Part shown: in pieces, positions 30,415 through 39,956 of the stretch | Layout: every line of letters starts with the position of its first letter | Numbering within the stretch: the first letter of the stretch is position 1 | Assembly: GCF_900637635.1 (NCBI RefSeq) | Contig: NZ_LR134383.1 | Location: forward strand, 392,501 to 456,500 | DNA length: 64,000 bases | Direction of reading: 5' to 3' | From: Legionella jordanis | Lineage (GTDB): Bacteria; Pseudomonadota; Gammaproteobacteria; Legionellales; Legionellaceae | Made by a program: the position numbers and the translations under genes | The notes under the pieces: generated by a model | Databases searched by the model: none | What the model was told of the DNA's origin: nothing | Seen by the model: the letters and a program-made list of their open reading frames with translations, nothing else

Positions 30415-32121
30415 TTAAACCACGCATGGTTTTTGCAAAACGAAAAGCATTTCCTCTAATGGAGCAGCATTTTGCGTTCTGGCTACAATTTTGTGCTGCT
30501 GTTTCATGCTGAAGGCGTATTTCGCACATAATGCCTGGATGTAATCCGGATGATGGGCAAAACGCGCTGTACTTTGCAATAACCAGGGCTTGTCCGCACT
30601 GATTTCCGTGCTGAAAATAAAAAAACCATCCTGGCTCAAATGCTGCTGAATTTCCGCAAAAAGGCTGTCTAACTCAGCAAAATAAGGAAAAACGTCAGCA
30701 GCAACAATTAGTTGATAGGCTTGCTTGTTTTCCTTAAGAAAATCAAGCAACTCGGCTTCAACCAAATCATCATATAGGTCTTTTTCACGGGCTTGAGCCA
30801 GCATTTTGGGGGCGATATCAACGCCAGTTAAATGATGTGATACTTCCCTTAAAATAACCCCAGTTAATCCTGTGCCGCAACCTAAATCCAAGGCATTCTC
30901 AACGTGTTCAATGGGTAATTGATGAATCACTCGGCTGATGTGTTGTGGAAGGCTATAGGCTAGCTGATCGTTCATATGTTGATCATAATACAAGGCATAA
31001 TTGTTAAATAAATTGCTTGCATACTCAGGACAAGTCTTGGGATTTAACTCATCATTGCTTAAGGCATGCAGCATGTGCCGGCTGGCTTTATCAGCCGGAT
31101 TCGCCTCAAGGGCTTTTTCCAGCAATGCACGAGCTCGTTCTTTATCTTCGAGTCGAATGTAAATGGCGGCAAGATTACTTAATGCTGCAAAATGCTTAGG
31201 CTGTTGCGCTAAAATGTCTTCGAAATGAGCAATCGCTTCACTTAAGTGCCCTAAGGCCATCTGCGCCACGCCAGAATTGTAAAGGTATTCAATATTTTTC
31301 GAGTCTTGTTTTAGTAATACATCATAATGCATTAAAGCATTTTCAAAACGATCATAATGCATGAATGTAGCGGCTAAATTATTACGTGCATCGACGTGAT
31401 CATTATCGAAAGCCAATGCTTTGGTAAAATAATCTACGGCTACTTGCCCTTGTTGCCTTTTTAAAGCAATAACCCCTAAATTTACCAAAGATTCCACATG
31501 CTGTTCATTTTGCTGAAGTACATTTTTAAAGGCTTGTTCTGCTTCGTCCAGCAAATTGAATTCCAAATTCAATACGCCTAGATAAAAATTGGCTTCCAAA
31601 TGGCCATCAGAAAGGGCCAACACGTTTTTGAATTGGGTTTTTGCGGCTTGCAGTTCATGATTACGAAGAAGCAGTAAGCCCAAATTAAAATGAGCCGCAG
31701 CAAAATCGGGTTCTGCATGAATCGCTGAGCGATATTGTTCCAGGGCTTTTCTATACTGGCCCTGTTCCCCATACACAATGGCTAAATTGTGGTGCGCCTG
31801 GGCGTAATTTGGTGAGAGTTCCAAAGCTTTCTGATAATGCTCAATGGCTTTGTCAGATTGATGACTTTTTTTGTAAGCGTTGGCTAAATTATTATGAATG
31901 CTGGCGTCGTCAGGATTAAGTTTCAGTGCTTCATGCAAGAAATCAATACTCTCCTGGAGATTTCCCTTTTGAGCATAAGCAAGACCTAAAAAATGCAAAG
32001 CCTGAGCATGTTCCGGGTTAAGACGTAAGAGCTTTTTGTACAGCTCAATGGCTTCTGCTAATTCATTATTCCTTTGCAGAAGATAAGCTTGTGCAAACAA
32101 GGCCTCCAAATCTTCGGTCAT
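30415..32121 (-). CDS. TPR protein fused to a SAM-dependent methyltransferase
   Basis: 568 residues. Residues 1-350 are about ten tetratricopeptide repeats (ALHFLGLAYAQKGNLQESID; AIEHYQKALELSPNYAQAHH). Residues about 380-568 are a class I methyltransferase with motif I NALDLGCGTGLTGVIL and acidic loop GVDIAP. TPRs probably present the substrate; methyl acceptor unknown. Last gene of the rdgB operon, overlapping the GNAT gene by ATGA. Confidence 0.85.
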   Translation of the reverse strand: MTEDLEALFAQAYLLQRNNELAEAIELYKKLLRLNPEHAQALHFLGLAYAQKGNLQESIDFLHEALKLNPDDASIHNNLANAYKKSHQSDKAIEHYQKALELSPNYAQAHHNLAIVYGEQGQYRKALEQYRSAIHAEPDFAAAHFNLGLLLLRNHELQAAKTQFKNVLALSDGHLEANFYLGVLNLEFNLLDEAEQAFKNVLQQNEQHVESLVNLGVIALKRQQGQVAVDYFTKALAFDNDHVDARNNLAATFMHYDRFENALMHYDVLLKQDSKNIEYLYNSGVAQMALGHLSEAIAHFEDILAQQPKHFAALSNLAAIYIRLEDKERARALLEKALEANPADKASRHMLHALSNDELNPKTCPEYASNLFNNYALYYDQHMNDQLAYSLPQHISRVIHQLPIEHVENALDLGCGTGLTGVILREVSHHLTGVDIAPKMLAQAREKDLYDDLVEAELLDFLKENKQAYQLIVAADVFPYFAELDSLFAEIQQHLSQDGFFIFSTEISADKPWLLQSTARFAHHPDYIQALCAKYAFSMKQQHKIVARTQNAAPLEEMLFVLQKPCVV

Positions 32122-32555
32122 GGGGCTTTAACCATCTTGATGTGCAAAATGCCATCCATGTCAAAAGGTTCTCCTTCTGGAAGGAAACCATAGCTTTGAT
32201 AAAAATGTTGCAAATATTGCTGTGCTGTAATGACTATCGCCTGGGAAGCAAAATGGGTTTGTAAATAAGTTAAAATACTAGCCATCAATTGCTTGCCTAA
32301 TCCAAATCTTCGATGGCTTTGCGCTGTGACCAAACGGCCAAAGCTCATGTCTTTGTGATTGAAAGGCAAAATACGGGCATAGGCTATCAATTTCCCTGCG
32401 TCATAGACCAGTAGATGTCGTGCTTGCTGGTCTTTAAAATCCAAATCCTGATACACGCATTGCTGTTCAACGATAAAAACCTGGTTGCGTAAAGCCAGGA
32501 TGTCGTACAGTGTGTTAATGCTTAATTCTTCAAAAGAATAAATGGCTATGTTCAT
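32118..32555 (-). CDS. GNAT acetyltransferase, ElaA-like
   Basis: 145 residues. [21 protein letters not shown] is the ElaA N-terminal signature, and [10 protein letters not shown] is the acetyl-CoA pyrophosphate loop. Substrate unknown. Overlaps both neighbours by four bases (rdgB before, TPR-methyltransferase after). Confidence 0.88.
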   Translation of the reverse strand: MNIAIYSFEELSINTLYDILALRNQVFIVEQQCVYQDLDFKDQQARHLLVYDAGKLIAYARILPFNHKDMSFGRLVTAQSHRRFGLGKQLMASILTYLQTHFASQAIVITAQQYLQHFYQSYGFLPEGEPFDMDGILHIKMVKAP

Positions 32556-33148
32556 GATAAAGGCATTTCTAACAGTTGGCTGCGCAGCTGCTGCAAGGCT
32601 TGTGCGCGATGGCTAATTTCATTTTTAATCTTAGCAGTTAATTGGGCAACAGTGCACTGGTATGAGTCAAGAAAAAATATAGGATCATAACCAAAACCTT
32701 GCTCTCCTTGAGGTTTGAGCACAATCCGACCTTTCATCTTGCCTGTGGCAATTAAGGGAGTTGGGTCTTGTTCATGCCTTAGAACGGCAATGGCACAGTA
32801 GAAGTAAGCCTCGCGTTTTTCTTCTTCGACATGCCTCAGCCTGTTGAGCAGCAAAGAAATGTTTTCCTTATCTGTGGCATTATCGCCAGCATAACGAGCT
32901 GAATAAATCCCCGGTTCACCTTGTAAAGCTTCCACGACCAGGCCAGAATCGTCTGCAAGAGCAGCCTTTTTAGCCACTCGACTCGCATGTCGAGCTTTAA
33001 GGATAGCATTTTCTATAAAGCTAAAGCCGGTCTCAATGGCCGTTTCAATGCCCAGGGTATTTTGGGGGATGCATTGAAGCGGACTTAGAATCTCTTGTAA
33101 TTCTTTTATTTTTCCAGGGTTTGAGGTTGCTAAAATAATTTCTGACAT
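32552..33148 (-). CDS. rdgB: Non-canonical purine NTP pyrophosphatase (RdgB/HAM1)
   Basis: 198 residues from ATG 33148 ([18 protein letters not shown]); a longer frame to 33184 adds 12 residues not seen in the family. [18 protein letters not shown] and GFGYDPIF are the HAM1 signatures. It removes ITP, dITP and XTP. First gene of the three-gene overlapping operon. Confidence 0.95.
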   Translation of the reverse strand: MSEIILATSNPGKIKELQEILSPLQCIPQNTLGIETAIETGFSFIENAILKARHASRVAKKAALADDSGLVVEALQGEPGIYSARYAGDNATDKENISLLLNRLRHVEEEKREAYFYCAIAVLRHEQDPTPLIATGKMKGRIVLKPQGEQGFGYDPIFFLDSYQCTVAQLTAKIKNEISHRAQALQQLRSQLLEMPLS

Positions 33149-33381
33149 AGTTTTTGTCTCACACTTTGCTATCACATTGTCCAACTGTAATGGGCAATAG
33201 TATTGTTAAGCTTAAGGTTAGGCGAGTATAACTCTAAATACTGAAGCTTAATGCCAGCTTAGCCAGCAATATTGTTTACTTTTTCAACAAAAAATGGTTT
33301 AATTGCCTATTCTATTTAAAAACTTTCCAACTGTAATTCCGACTTTTTAAGCGTCTTATATACTAATTCTTTGGGGGAAAT

Positions 33382-34758
33382 ATGGGCAAAGCGCAAAAGG
33401 ATTTTAGGCAAAGAGACAATGAGGATAGCCGCAAATTTAATGTGTGGTATCACCTGGATGATTGCCGACGTATTGTTTGGGCTTATTATCAGTCTATGCT
33501 GCAATCCAAAGCTCTCGATGAAACCAAGAAGAACCAATTTCTTCCCCCTTATGTATTTATGGATGGCATCGATGAACTTCCTTTCGAAGAAATAGTCGAT
33601 TTTTGTAAAGGCCTTTTGCTTAAATCCAACAAACGCTATTTTCCCATTCTCTTTAAACCTGAAATGGGGAGTGCCCATTACATGGCAGCGATACTTTGCC
33701 GGCAACCCAGTGGTAGCATTAAGTTTTTTCTTTTTAACCCTTTAGGGTATCCAACTTCTGAGGCGAGAGCCCGAGCGGTGAAAAAACTCAAACTTCCAAG
33801 TGAATTTATGGTTGCTGGAATGCCTTTGGCCCTCTCCCCCCATGAAATTCAAAGTGAGCGAAAAGACATAGCAGCCCAAAGTGATGCTGACGTTGCAGAG
33901 GAAGAGAAAAAGAAACTGGTTTCTTGCGGGCCGATTTGTCTGGAGTTCTTAAGATACGCGTTAAATCACCCCGACTGGATTGCTTCTTTGGATGATTCCT
34001 TCGCATTACCGGAAGAACTCTTGCGTTATAACTGTGAACTCCCAGTCTATAAAGAACATATTGAAGGCATTCGCCGTAGCCACGACGAACTGTTGGGACG
34101 GATGGCTGATTCAGATATTGAGCTTGTTGAAGATTTTTATAAAGATCCTACAGAGGCTTTTATTGTAAAAAATGAAGCGATTAGGAGAAAGGAAGAAATA
34201 CAGAGAAGAGCCGCCCTTGTTTATGATTTTGATGATTCCGAAGGTGATCAGGAATTTAGCTATGATGAAAGTGATCCAGAACATGATTTAGCTGATGAAG
34301 AGTTGTTAGAGTCCCCGCGTAACGAAGCCCCACTTAAGCGTCCAGCGGACTCATTAAAAGTTTCGGTAGAATTCCCGCAAGAGGAAATCTCAACCTCGCA
34401 TTCAGAACATGAGCAGTTGCTTAATGACCATAACTCAGAAAGTTCTTATTCTCCATCGGAGCCTCTATCATCCGCTTCCCCGTTTAGGCCATTAGGGGTT
34501 AAGCTGGTCCAAAATGAAATCGCCCGTTTGGAAAGCAGCGACAGTTGCTTTAATTTCGGTTCCTATCAAAAGGCCCAGCGCATTAAGTCTGCTTTAACCA
34601 ATGCTATTTCCAAACAGGTACTTGATGTACGATTGGATAAAGATGTCCGTGAAGCATTGGCGAGCCATCGAATTTTTAGCTTTTTCTCACTTAAGAAGGC
34701 AAAGGCCTTGGATAACATTGACGAATCCTTAAGGACAGAAGCTTCTTTAAACGTTTAA
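33382..34758 (+). CDS. Predicted clan-CE (Ulp/deubiquitinase-like) cysteine peptidase; effector candidate
   Basis: 458 residues, SD GGGGG at 33373-33377. Residues 1-190 have the clan-CE order: H99 (GSAHYMAAILC), a strand with N119 (FFLFNPLGYP) as the Asp/Asn member, and C182 (SCGPICLEFLRYAL). Gln157 (HEIQSERKD) may supply the oxyanion Gln, moved by a roughly 20-residue charged insertion before Cys. Residues about 285-370 are acidic and Ser-rich, probably disordered; 375-458 are helical. No signal peptide. Known Legionella clan-CE proteins act on ubiquitin-like conjugates, which makes this a host-directed protease candidate. Distinct from the 19057 protein, which it resembles only in motif order. 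Confidence 0.55.
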   Translation: MGKAQKDFRQRDNEDSRKFNVWYHLDDCRRIVWAYYQSMLQSKALDETKKNQFLPPYVFMDGIDELPFEEIVDFCKGLLLKSNKRYFPILFKPEMGSAHYMAAILCRQPSGSIKFFLFNPLGYPTSEARARAVKKLKLPSEFMVAGMPLALSPHEIQSERKDIAAQSDADVAEEEKKKLVSCGPICLEFLRYALNHPDWIASLDDSFALPEELLRYNCELPVYKEHIEGIRRSHDELLGRMADSDIELVEDFYKDPTEAFIVKNEAIRRKEEIQRRAALVYDFDDSEGDQEFSYDESDPEHDLADEELLESPRNEAPLKRPADSLKVSVEFPQEEISTSHSEHEQLLNDHNSESSYSPSEPLSSASPFRPLGVKLVQNEIARLESSDSCFNFGSYQKAQRIKSALTNAISKQVLDVRLDKDVREALASHRIFSFFSLKKAKALDNIDESLRTEASLNV

Positions 34759-34790
34759 TCCCTGGTTTAAGTTACTGTCACTGATGGAGT

Positions 34791-35615
34791 TTAAAGTTCT
34801 ACAGTGACTGTGCAAACCCAATGTGGACCGCCATAATGGCGATAAAAGTCTTGTTCAGTCGTGTTGCTAAAAAACACGGCCACATTGTATTGCCTGAAAG
34901 GTTTAGCTAAAGCAATAACATATGTGTTATAGCTAATTCCTGTAATGTCCTCAAAGCCTTTGGGTAGTTCATAACGTCCTAACAAAGCAAGAATTCTTAA
35001 CCCTTCAATTGAAAAAAAGTGTGCAGGAAGTTCAGAGTTGATCCCAGCATCGTAATAAATTCCTTTGCGCTTTACGTTAACGACATTAGATGAGTAACCG
35101 AAATTCGATTGCAGAAATTTGAAATTGATTTGTCCTACCCATTCGTTATAGTTCCAAATGTTATATGAGGGGAAAATATAGCGATAAAGTCCCAGGTCAA
35201 TGTTAAAATCGTTGCTAAATTCCTTATAAAACCCAATTCCCGGATCAATCTCCCAGCGGATATCGGTACCAGCAAACTTACTATTGGAAGACCAGATGTT
35301 GCCGTATACATTAAAAGGGGACGTGTAAGTCAATCCAGCTTGAATCGCAGCTGAGTTTTCAGTTTGAGTAATTCCACGAAACAGATAGTTTGAAGTTAAG
35401 CTAATATTGGCTTTTGTATTTTTTACTAAATGATCAAGCAATCCTTTTCCCTGGACGGGGTGAGCTTTGGGCTCGGATTCCGCCCTGGTGGAGGGGGAGC
35501 GCATTTCGACTTGTGGCTTGGCGGGATTCGCAAAAGATTCTTCGTTTAGCGAAAAAGCAACAGCAGCTCTTAAGCATAAAATGACGATTCCAAGGTTGGC
35601 TACTTGGTGGGTCAT
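34791..35615 (-). CDS. TorF-family putative porin
   Basis: 274 residues. N-terminal hydrophobic signal (about 1-21), a Pro/Ser-rich linker, then NISLTSNYLFRGITQTENSAAIQAG and a series of amphipathic strands typical of the TorF (Gcw_chp) outer-membrane family. Function uncertain; strand periodicity and family opening support a beta barrel. Ends 32 bases from the convergent clan-CE gene. Confidence 0.75.
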   Translation of the reverse strand: MTHQVANLGIVILCLRAAVAFSLNEESFANPAKPQVEMRSPSTRAESEPKAHPVQGKGLLDHLVKNTKANISLTSNYLFRGITQTENSAAIQAGLTYTSPFNVYGNIWSSNSKFAGTDIRWEIDPGIGFYKEFSNDFNIDLGLYRYIFPSYNIWNYNEWVGQINFKFLQSNFGYSSNVVNVKRKGIYYDAGINSELPAHFFSIEGLRILALLGRYELPKGFEDITGISYNTYVIALAKPFRQYNVAVFFSNTTEQDFYRHYGGPHWVCTVTVEL

Positions 35616-35755
35616 GGATACTGTTTCCTCGAAGCTAATGATTAGATAAGATAAGCTCCGTCACCAAAGGTTTAGAGCTATCATTGGATTTACCAATTTC
35701 TCCCCGATGGCCCTTGAAGCAGGTAGTAACGTGAAAAATTAAGTTTCACAATGGC

Positions 35756-36166
35756 TCACCTGCAATTCATTGAAATCGGCAAATCAGCCGTATTGTAGCT
35801 GACTTTACACTGATGGGCAGGTTTTTCCAATTTTCGAATGAGTTCAATATTAGTTTCTGCGTATCCGCATGCAATCCAGATTTCTTCATCATTGAAAGAC
35901 CATTGCAAGATCTTACTTTTGGATGATTCATTATCGGGTGCGAGACTGGCTTGTTCTTTAGGATGGCCGGAATAAAAGGTTAAACGATTTAAGTAATTCT
36001 TTTGATTTGAAGCAGCGCTGTAGCTCTGCCAGCCAGGAATATTGTGCAGCAAAATTTGTCTCGTATCTATCTCCTTAGGACAAGGTAAGCCCGCGGCACA
36101 TGCTGCTGGAAAACTGAAAATTTGACACAATCCTAAGATAAAGGCCCCATGGCTAATTATTTTCAT
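35756..36166 (-). CDS. Secreted STY0301-like protein
   Basis: 136 residues with a signal peptide (cleavage about 25). Four conserved Cys (LPCPKEI, WIACGYAETN, HQCKVSY, MNCR), GW and the LTFYSGHP pattern match small periplasmic STY0301-type proteins of unknown function. Two disulfides are likely. Confidence 0.6.
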   Translation of the reverse strand: MKIISHGAFILGLCQIFSFPAACAAGLPCPKEIDTRQILLHNIPGWQSYSAASNQKNYLNRLTFYSGHPKEQASLAPDNESSKSKILQWSFNDEEIWIACGYAETNIELIRKLEKPAHQCKVSYNTADLPISMNCR

Positions 36167-36284
36167 AGTGTCTCCATAGCTAAAGCATTACTTTAGACTG
36201 TTTAAGCCTAGGATGCGATGGTTTTGCTGACTTTAAGTAGTCGGCTTAACAGTTGAGACCCATGCAGGGGTCTCAATGTGAGTA

Positions 36285-36989
36285 TTATTTTTCCAGATAG
36301 GGTTGGCTTTCAGGAAGGTGGAATCGAATTCCAACCATAAACAGATTTGCATCGGGTCGGTAGCGTCCTCTTAGCAATGAGCCAGAAAGAGGTTCGACGG
36401 TGGTCCAGGTGACACTTTCGTATTGGGTAAATTGATAAGTAAACATAAGTTCTGCGTAATCTGTGATTTGATTGGCAATTCCTGCTTTTACACTCCAGCC
36501 GGTTAACCACTTATCAAAATTGCCGCTGACCCCAAGATTACCTGCCGTATTATCATATCCGACTTCAAATTTGCTGGTTGAGACTCCAGGACCTGCAAAT
36601 AAACGAACGGCAGTGTTGTAACGATATTCGGGAAGGGCAAATAAGCTAAAACCGTATTTCAACTGTTCTTCCGCCTGGGCAAACTCACTGAAGAACCAAT
36701 TATCAATATTATGTTTAGCTTTCCCCGTGAAAAGGTCGGCATTTCCTTCGATGCTAAAGCCGTATTGTTCCGCAAATAAAAATTCATATCCTGCAGCCAG
36801 CTGCCCATGAAAATTGCTGTACCCACTGTCGAAATTGGCTGTTGAAGCAAAAGGATCCTCCAAGGGATAGATAAGTTGTTTTTCGACATCAACGGCATTT
36901 CCCCCAAGATTAATAACGCCATACCAACTGGCATTTGCGTTTAAGGGCAGTAAGCCTAAGCCCATTAAAAGTGAAAAATATTTATTCAT
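36285..36989 (-). CDS. Outer-membrane beta-barrel protein
   Basis: 234 residues with a signal peptide cleaved after NANA (about 20). Alternating strands with aromatic girdles (GQLAAGYEFLFAEQYGFSIE, YRYNTAVRLFAGPGVS, ELMFTYQFTQYESV) indicate an eight-stranded opacity-type barrel. Role unknown; perhaps adhesion or envelope integrity. Starts 13 bases after the metalloprotease stop, so possibly cotranscribed with it. Confidence 0.72.
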   Translation of the reverse strand: MNKYFSLLMGLGLLPLNANASWYGVINLGGNAVDVEKQLIYPLEDPFASTANFDSGYSNFHGQLAAGYEFLFAEQYGFSIEGNADLFTGKAKHNIDNWFFSEFAQAEEQLKYGFSLFALPEYRYNTAVRLFAGPGVSTSKFEVGYDNTAGNLGVSGNFDKWLTGWSVKAGIANQITDYAELMFTYQFTQYESVTWTTVEPLSGSLLRGRYRPDANLFMVGIRFHLPESQPYLEK

Positions 36990-37001
36990 GTTTAGCCTCT
37001 G

Positions 37002-39191
37002 TTATAAAATGCTTGGGATAGTAATTTGATTGGATGTCTCATTTCTGCCGTCTTGTCTCACCAATGTAATGGACACAGGAACCGCATGAGGGGTATTAAT
37101 GTTTTTTACCACAAATCGCTGATGCACCATGTCCAAAGTGAGTGTGGCATTCGGCAATCCATTCAGAACATAAGCCGTGACCAGCTGGGTATTTAAGCCT
37201 GTGTACTGGATAAAAGCTTCTCTGCGGTTCATCGGGTTTCGATCCGCTTTCGTTAATTGCAGCTGCTGAGTAATAATAAAATTACTCGCAGAAACATTAA
37301 AAAAGCTGCCATTTGACGCCCTTACCATAATGCGTGCCGTCGATGTTGTGAGATTTGGGACGGTAAGTAATACCGCGCCAACATTAGGCACTCCTTGCAA
37401 CAGCAAATAAGGATAAGTAATGCCACCATCGGTCGAGAGAAGAATATCCACCGTATGAGCATTCACTGGTGCAACGTTGGTGTTGGCGACATTCCAGGTT
37501 ACGAGTTGCTGAGACAGAGCCGGCCAAGTTGTGCCTGGATTGCTTGGGGAGGTAACTAGAAAGGGTCCGGAGTGACTGTCTGTGGTTACGAGGACGTCTG
37601 TGAATGCATTACAAGAGCCCCCTGGAGTGTTGGCGCGAACTGAGACTCTAAATTTTAAAACACGCGACACTGAAGGCAAAACCTCCCAAGTAAATGGCCC
37701 GTGGTTAACCAAAGCCATTAAATTTGGCAAAAAGCGTGTGGGCGAAAGCGAAGGACTATAACTTCGGAAATTAGGTCCCACCAGAGACGTACTTTGGGGC
37801 GGTTGAGGTGAGGGTTCGTTGTTCATTTGCTCCCAAGTATAAGTAGGCAGTAATCCCGAAGGATTGGTTGCTGAGGCGGTTAAACTGAATGGAGTGTTTG
37901 CAGGAATTGTGACGAACCCATTCGTCCCAAGGATTTGTGGGGCTGGCCCGATAGGAGTTTTGACGGCACAAGTATGGCTGGGGCTATTAATGAAACTACC
38001 AATTTCTTGCAAGCTGATGCCATTAAAATAAGCATCAGAATGGCTCTGGACGTTAGGTGGGCAAATGCCAGCATAACTCATAATTGTGCTGCCGCTGCCA
38101 GGTTCAACGGCCGTGGGGATATGGCGTTCACAGGAGTTATTTTGCACGTGATTTGCACCAAATTGATGTCCCATTTCATGGGCGACATAGTCCACATCAA
38201 AGGCATCACCCACGGGATTTTCTTGCCCGGTTGCTCCCTTGGCTTTGTCTTCAGGATCGCAAACGCTAGCCACTGCCGCCAAACCACTGCCTGCTGAGTC
38301 AACCACATGACCAATGTCATAATTTGCAGAACCAATGACGTTATCTAGGTTTGTCTGGTTTTCTTCAATCAAAGCGGGTGGGTTGCCATGAGTATAAGGC
38401 TCCGTGTTGGGATCGGTATAAATGATGGCGGCGTTGTTCGGGATAAGCTGCATGGTCACAGCAATGTCGCGTTCATAAATACCATTGACCCGGTTCACAG
38501 TGGTAACCTCAGCTGCCAATGCCATGGGCACTGTTCCACCCTGATATTCCGTGTACTCTGCGGTTGCAGCCATTGCCAGACGGTATGTTCTTAATTCGCA
38601 AGAGGCAAAATTGGCAAAATGTTTGAGGTGGCTGAAATCTTTTACAGCTCTATCCTGACCAGTGACTCCGCATTTGATGCGTTTGTGGGTCACAAAATCT
38701 TTTTGATAATAGACCATGTAATATTGGGTATTATCTTTTTCTAAGGGATCGATAAAGATGGTATTTTTTCCAGGCACCATAATCATGGCATGAAATCCTT
38801 GAGGTGTGACGTCAAGTTTTACAAATTCATCGGATTTATCCATGCTATAAGCGTCAAAGGTTTTAATGTCCGGGAATTTGGCAGCCAAATCAGGGTGCAT
38901 GGTACTATTGGCAAGGACTTTATAGCGATGATTGCTGCCGTCTGGGTGGGGCAATTCAATCATCGTTGGATTGCCAAGGCCAGGATGGTCCCGATTAGGC
39001 ACATTCTCTAAATCGGCATACAGCTGGTTGATGTCAATTTCGACTAGTCGATAATGCTTGGCATTAATGGAACGTTGGCCTGTAGCTTGAACAGATGACG
39101 AATCCACGTCTTTTGCGACTTGAATGACGGATTGTGCCAGTAAAGCGGAAGAAAAAAGCAGCAAAGAGGCTGCGGTGAAAGTCCTTATCAT
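37002..39191 (-). CDS. Secreted reprolysin-type zinc metalloprotease
   Basis: 729 residues from ATG 39191, which gives a good signal peptide (cleavage about 20, ALLAQ); the 24 extra residues of the longer frame would bury it. Residues 338-348 are HEMGHQFGANH, the adamalysin/reprolysin zinc site HExGHxFGxxH, and GSTIMSYAGIC (367-377) supplies the Met-turn. Residues 21-195 look like a propeptide region; residues 390-729 contain Ig/fibronectin-like beta repeats. Probably exported by type II secretion and active on extracellular protein. The extended active site argues against a pseudogene. Confidence 0.87.
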   Translation of the reverse strand: MIRTFTAASLLLFSSALLAQSVIQVAKDVDSSSVQATGQRSINAKHYRLVEIDINQLYADLENVPNRDHPGLGNPTMIELPHPDGSNHRYKVLANSTMHPDLAAKFPDIKTFDAYSMDKSDEFVKLDVTPQGFHAMIMVPGKNTIFIDPLEKDNTQYYMVYYQKDFVTHKRIKCGVTGQDRAVKDFSHLKHFANFASCELRTYRLAMAATAEYTEYQGGTVPMALAAEVTTVNRVNGIYERDIAVTMQLIPNNAAIIYTDPNTEPYTHGNPPALIEENQTNLDNVIGSANYDIGHVVDSAGSGLAAVASVCDPEDKAKGATGQENPVGDAFDVDYVAHEMGHQFGANHVQNNSCERHIPTAVEPGSGSTIMSYAGICPPNVQSHSDAYFNGISLQEIGSFINSPSHTCAVKTPIGPAPQILGTNGFVTIPANTPFSLTASATNPSGLLPTYTWEQMNNEPSPQPPQSTSLVGPNFRSYSPSLSPTRFLPNLMALVNHGPFTWEVLPSVSRVLKFRVSVRANTPGGSCNAFTDVLVTTDSHSGPFLVTSPSNPGTTWPALSQQLVTWNVANTNVAPVNAHTVDILLSTDGGITYPYLLLQGVPNVGAVLLTVPNLTTSTARIMVRASNGSFFNVSASNFIITQQLQLTKADRNPMNRREAFIQYTGLNTQLVTAYVLNGLPNATLTLDMVHQRFVVKNINTPHAVPVSITLVRQDGRNETSNQITIPSIL

Positions 39192-39359
39192 CGTCTCACA
39201 TCCAATATGTAATTTTTTTGCGGAATCAATATAACAGTTGAATAGAGGCATCTCAATAGCCACTTATACTTTCTTTTGTCAGCAAAATTGGCGGATTATT
39301 ACAATATTTTAAAGTTCTTGGTGTTCACACTTATGCACTCCATAATCACGAGGTATAAG

Positions 39360-39908
39360 ATGAAATTAAATTTATACAAATTAATTCACAAGGCTCAAAG
39401 GCAACGTCTTTATGAGTTGGCCATCGCCATCGCTAAAATGGATGAAAATGATGCAGAAGAGTATGAGAAAATAACTCAATCAATGAAACAGTTGTTGTCT
39501 CACATCAAACAGCACAGCCAGTCTGAAGAACGTTTTATTCACCCCTATTTTGAGCCATTTGTGCAACAATTAAATAGACTAAATCAACAGCACCAGCAGC
39601 TGGATGTGATGGAACTCTCATTGATACAGCATTTAACAGCAGGAAAGGACAGCCACCAACTCTATTTGGCATTTAATCGCTTCATAGCCTCTTATTTACA
39701 ACACATAGATGAAGAGGAGCGGCTGCAATCTGAAATTCTTTGGCAGCAATATAGAAATGAAGATCTGCAAAGTATTATGGTACAGTTTAACCAAAGTTTA
39801 AGCGCAGAAGAAATTGAAGAAGGCTTGAAGTTTATGTTGCCCTGTCTTAAGGTGCAGGAGACGCTTGAGTTGTTGCAGAAAAAACCTAGAGATTTTCCAC
39901 AAAGATGA
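39360..39908 (+). CDS. Hemerythrin-like domain protein
   Basis: 182 residues from ATG 39360 (SD GAGG at 39350-39353); a longer frame to 39276 has no ribosome site. Helical throughout, with the His/Glu ligand set of a hemerythrin fold: HIKQHSQSEERFIHPYFE and later QHIDEEERLQSEILW. It may bind a di-iron centre and sense O2 or NO. Followed after 48 bases by an AraC regulator. Confidence 0.75.
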   Translation: MKLNLYKLIHKAQRQRLYELAIAIAKMDENDAEEYEKITQSMKQLLSHIKQHSQSEERFIHPYFEPFVQQLNRLNQQHQQLDVMELSLIQHLTAGKDSHQLYLAFNRFIASYLQHIDEEERLQSEILWQQYRNEDLQSIMVQFNQSLSAEEIEEGLKFMLPCLKVQETLELLQKKPRDFPQR

Positions 39909-39956
39909 AACAGCATCTGAGCCCCTTTAATGTTAAGCAACCCGGTTTAATGTAAG

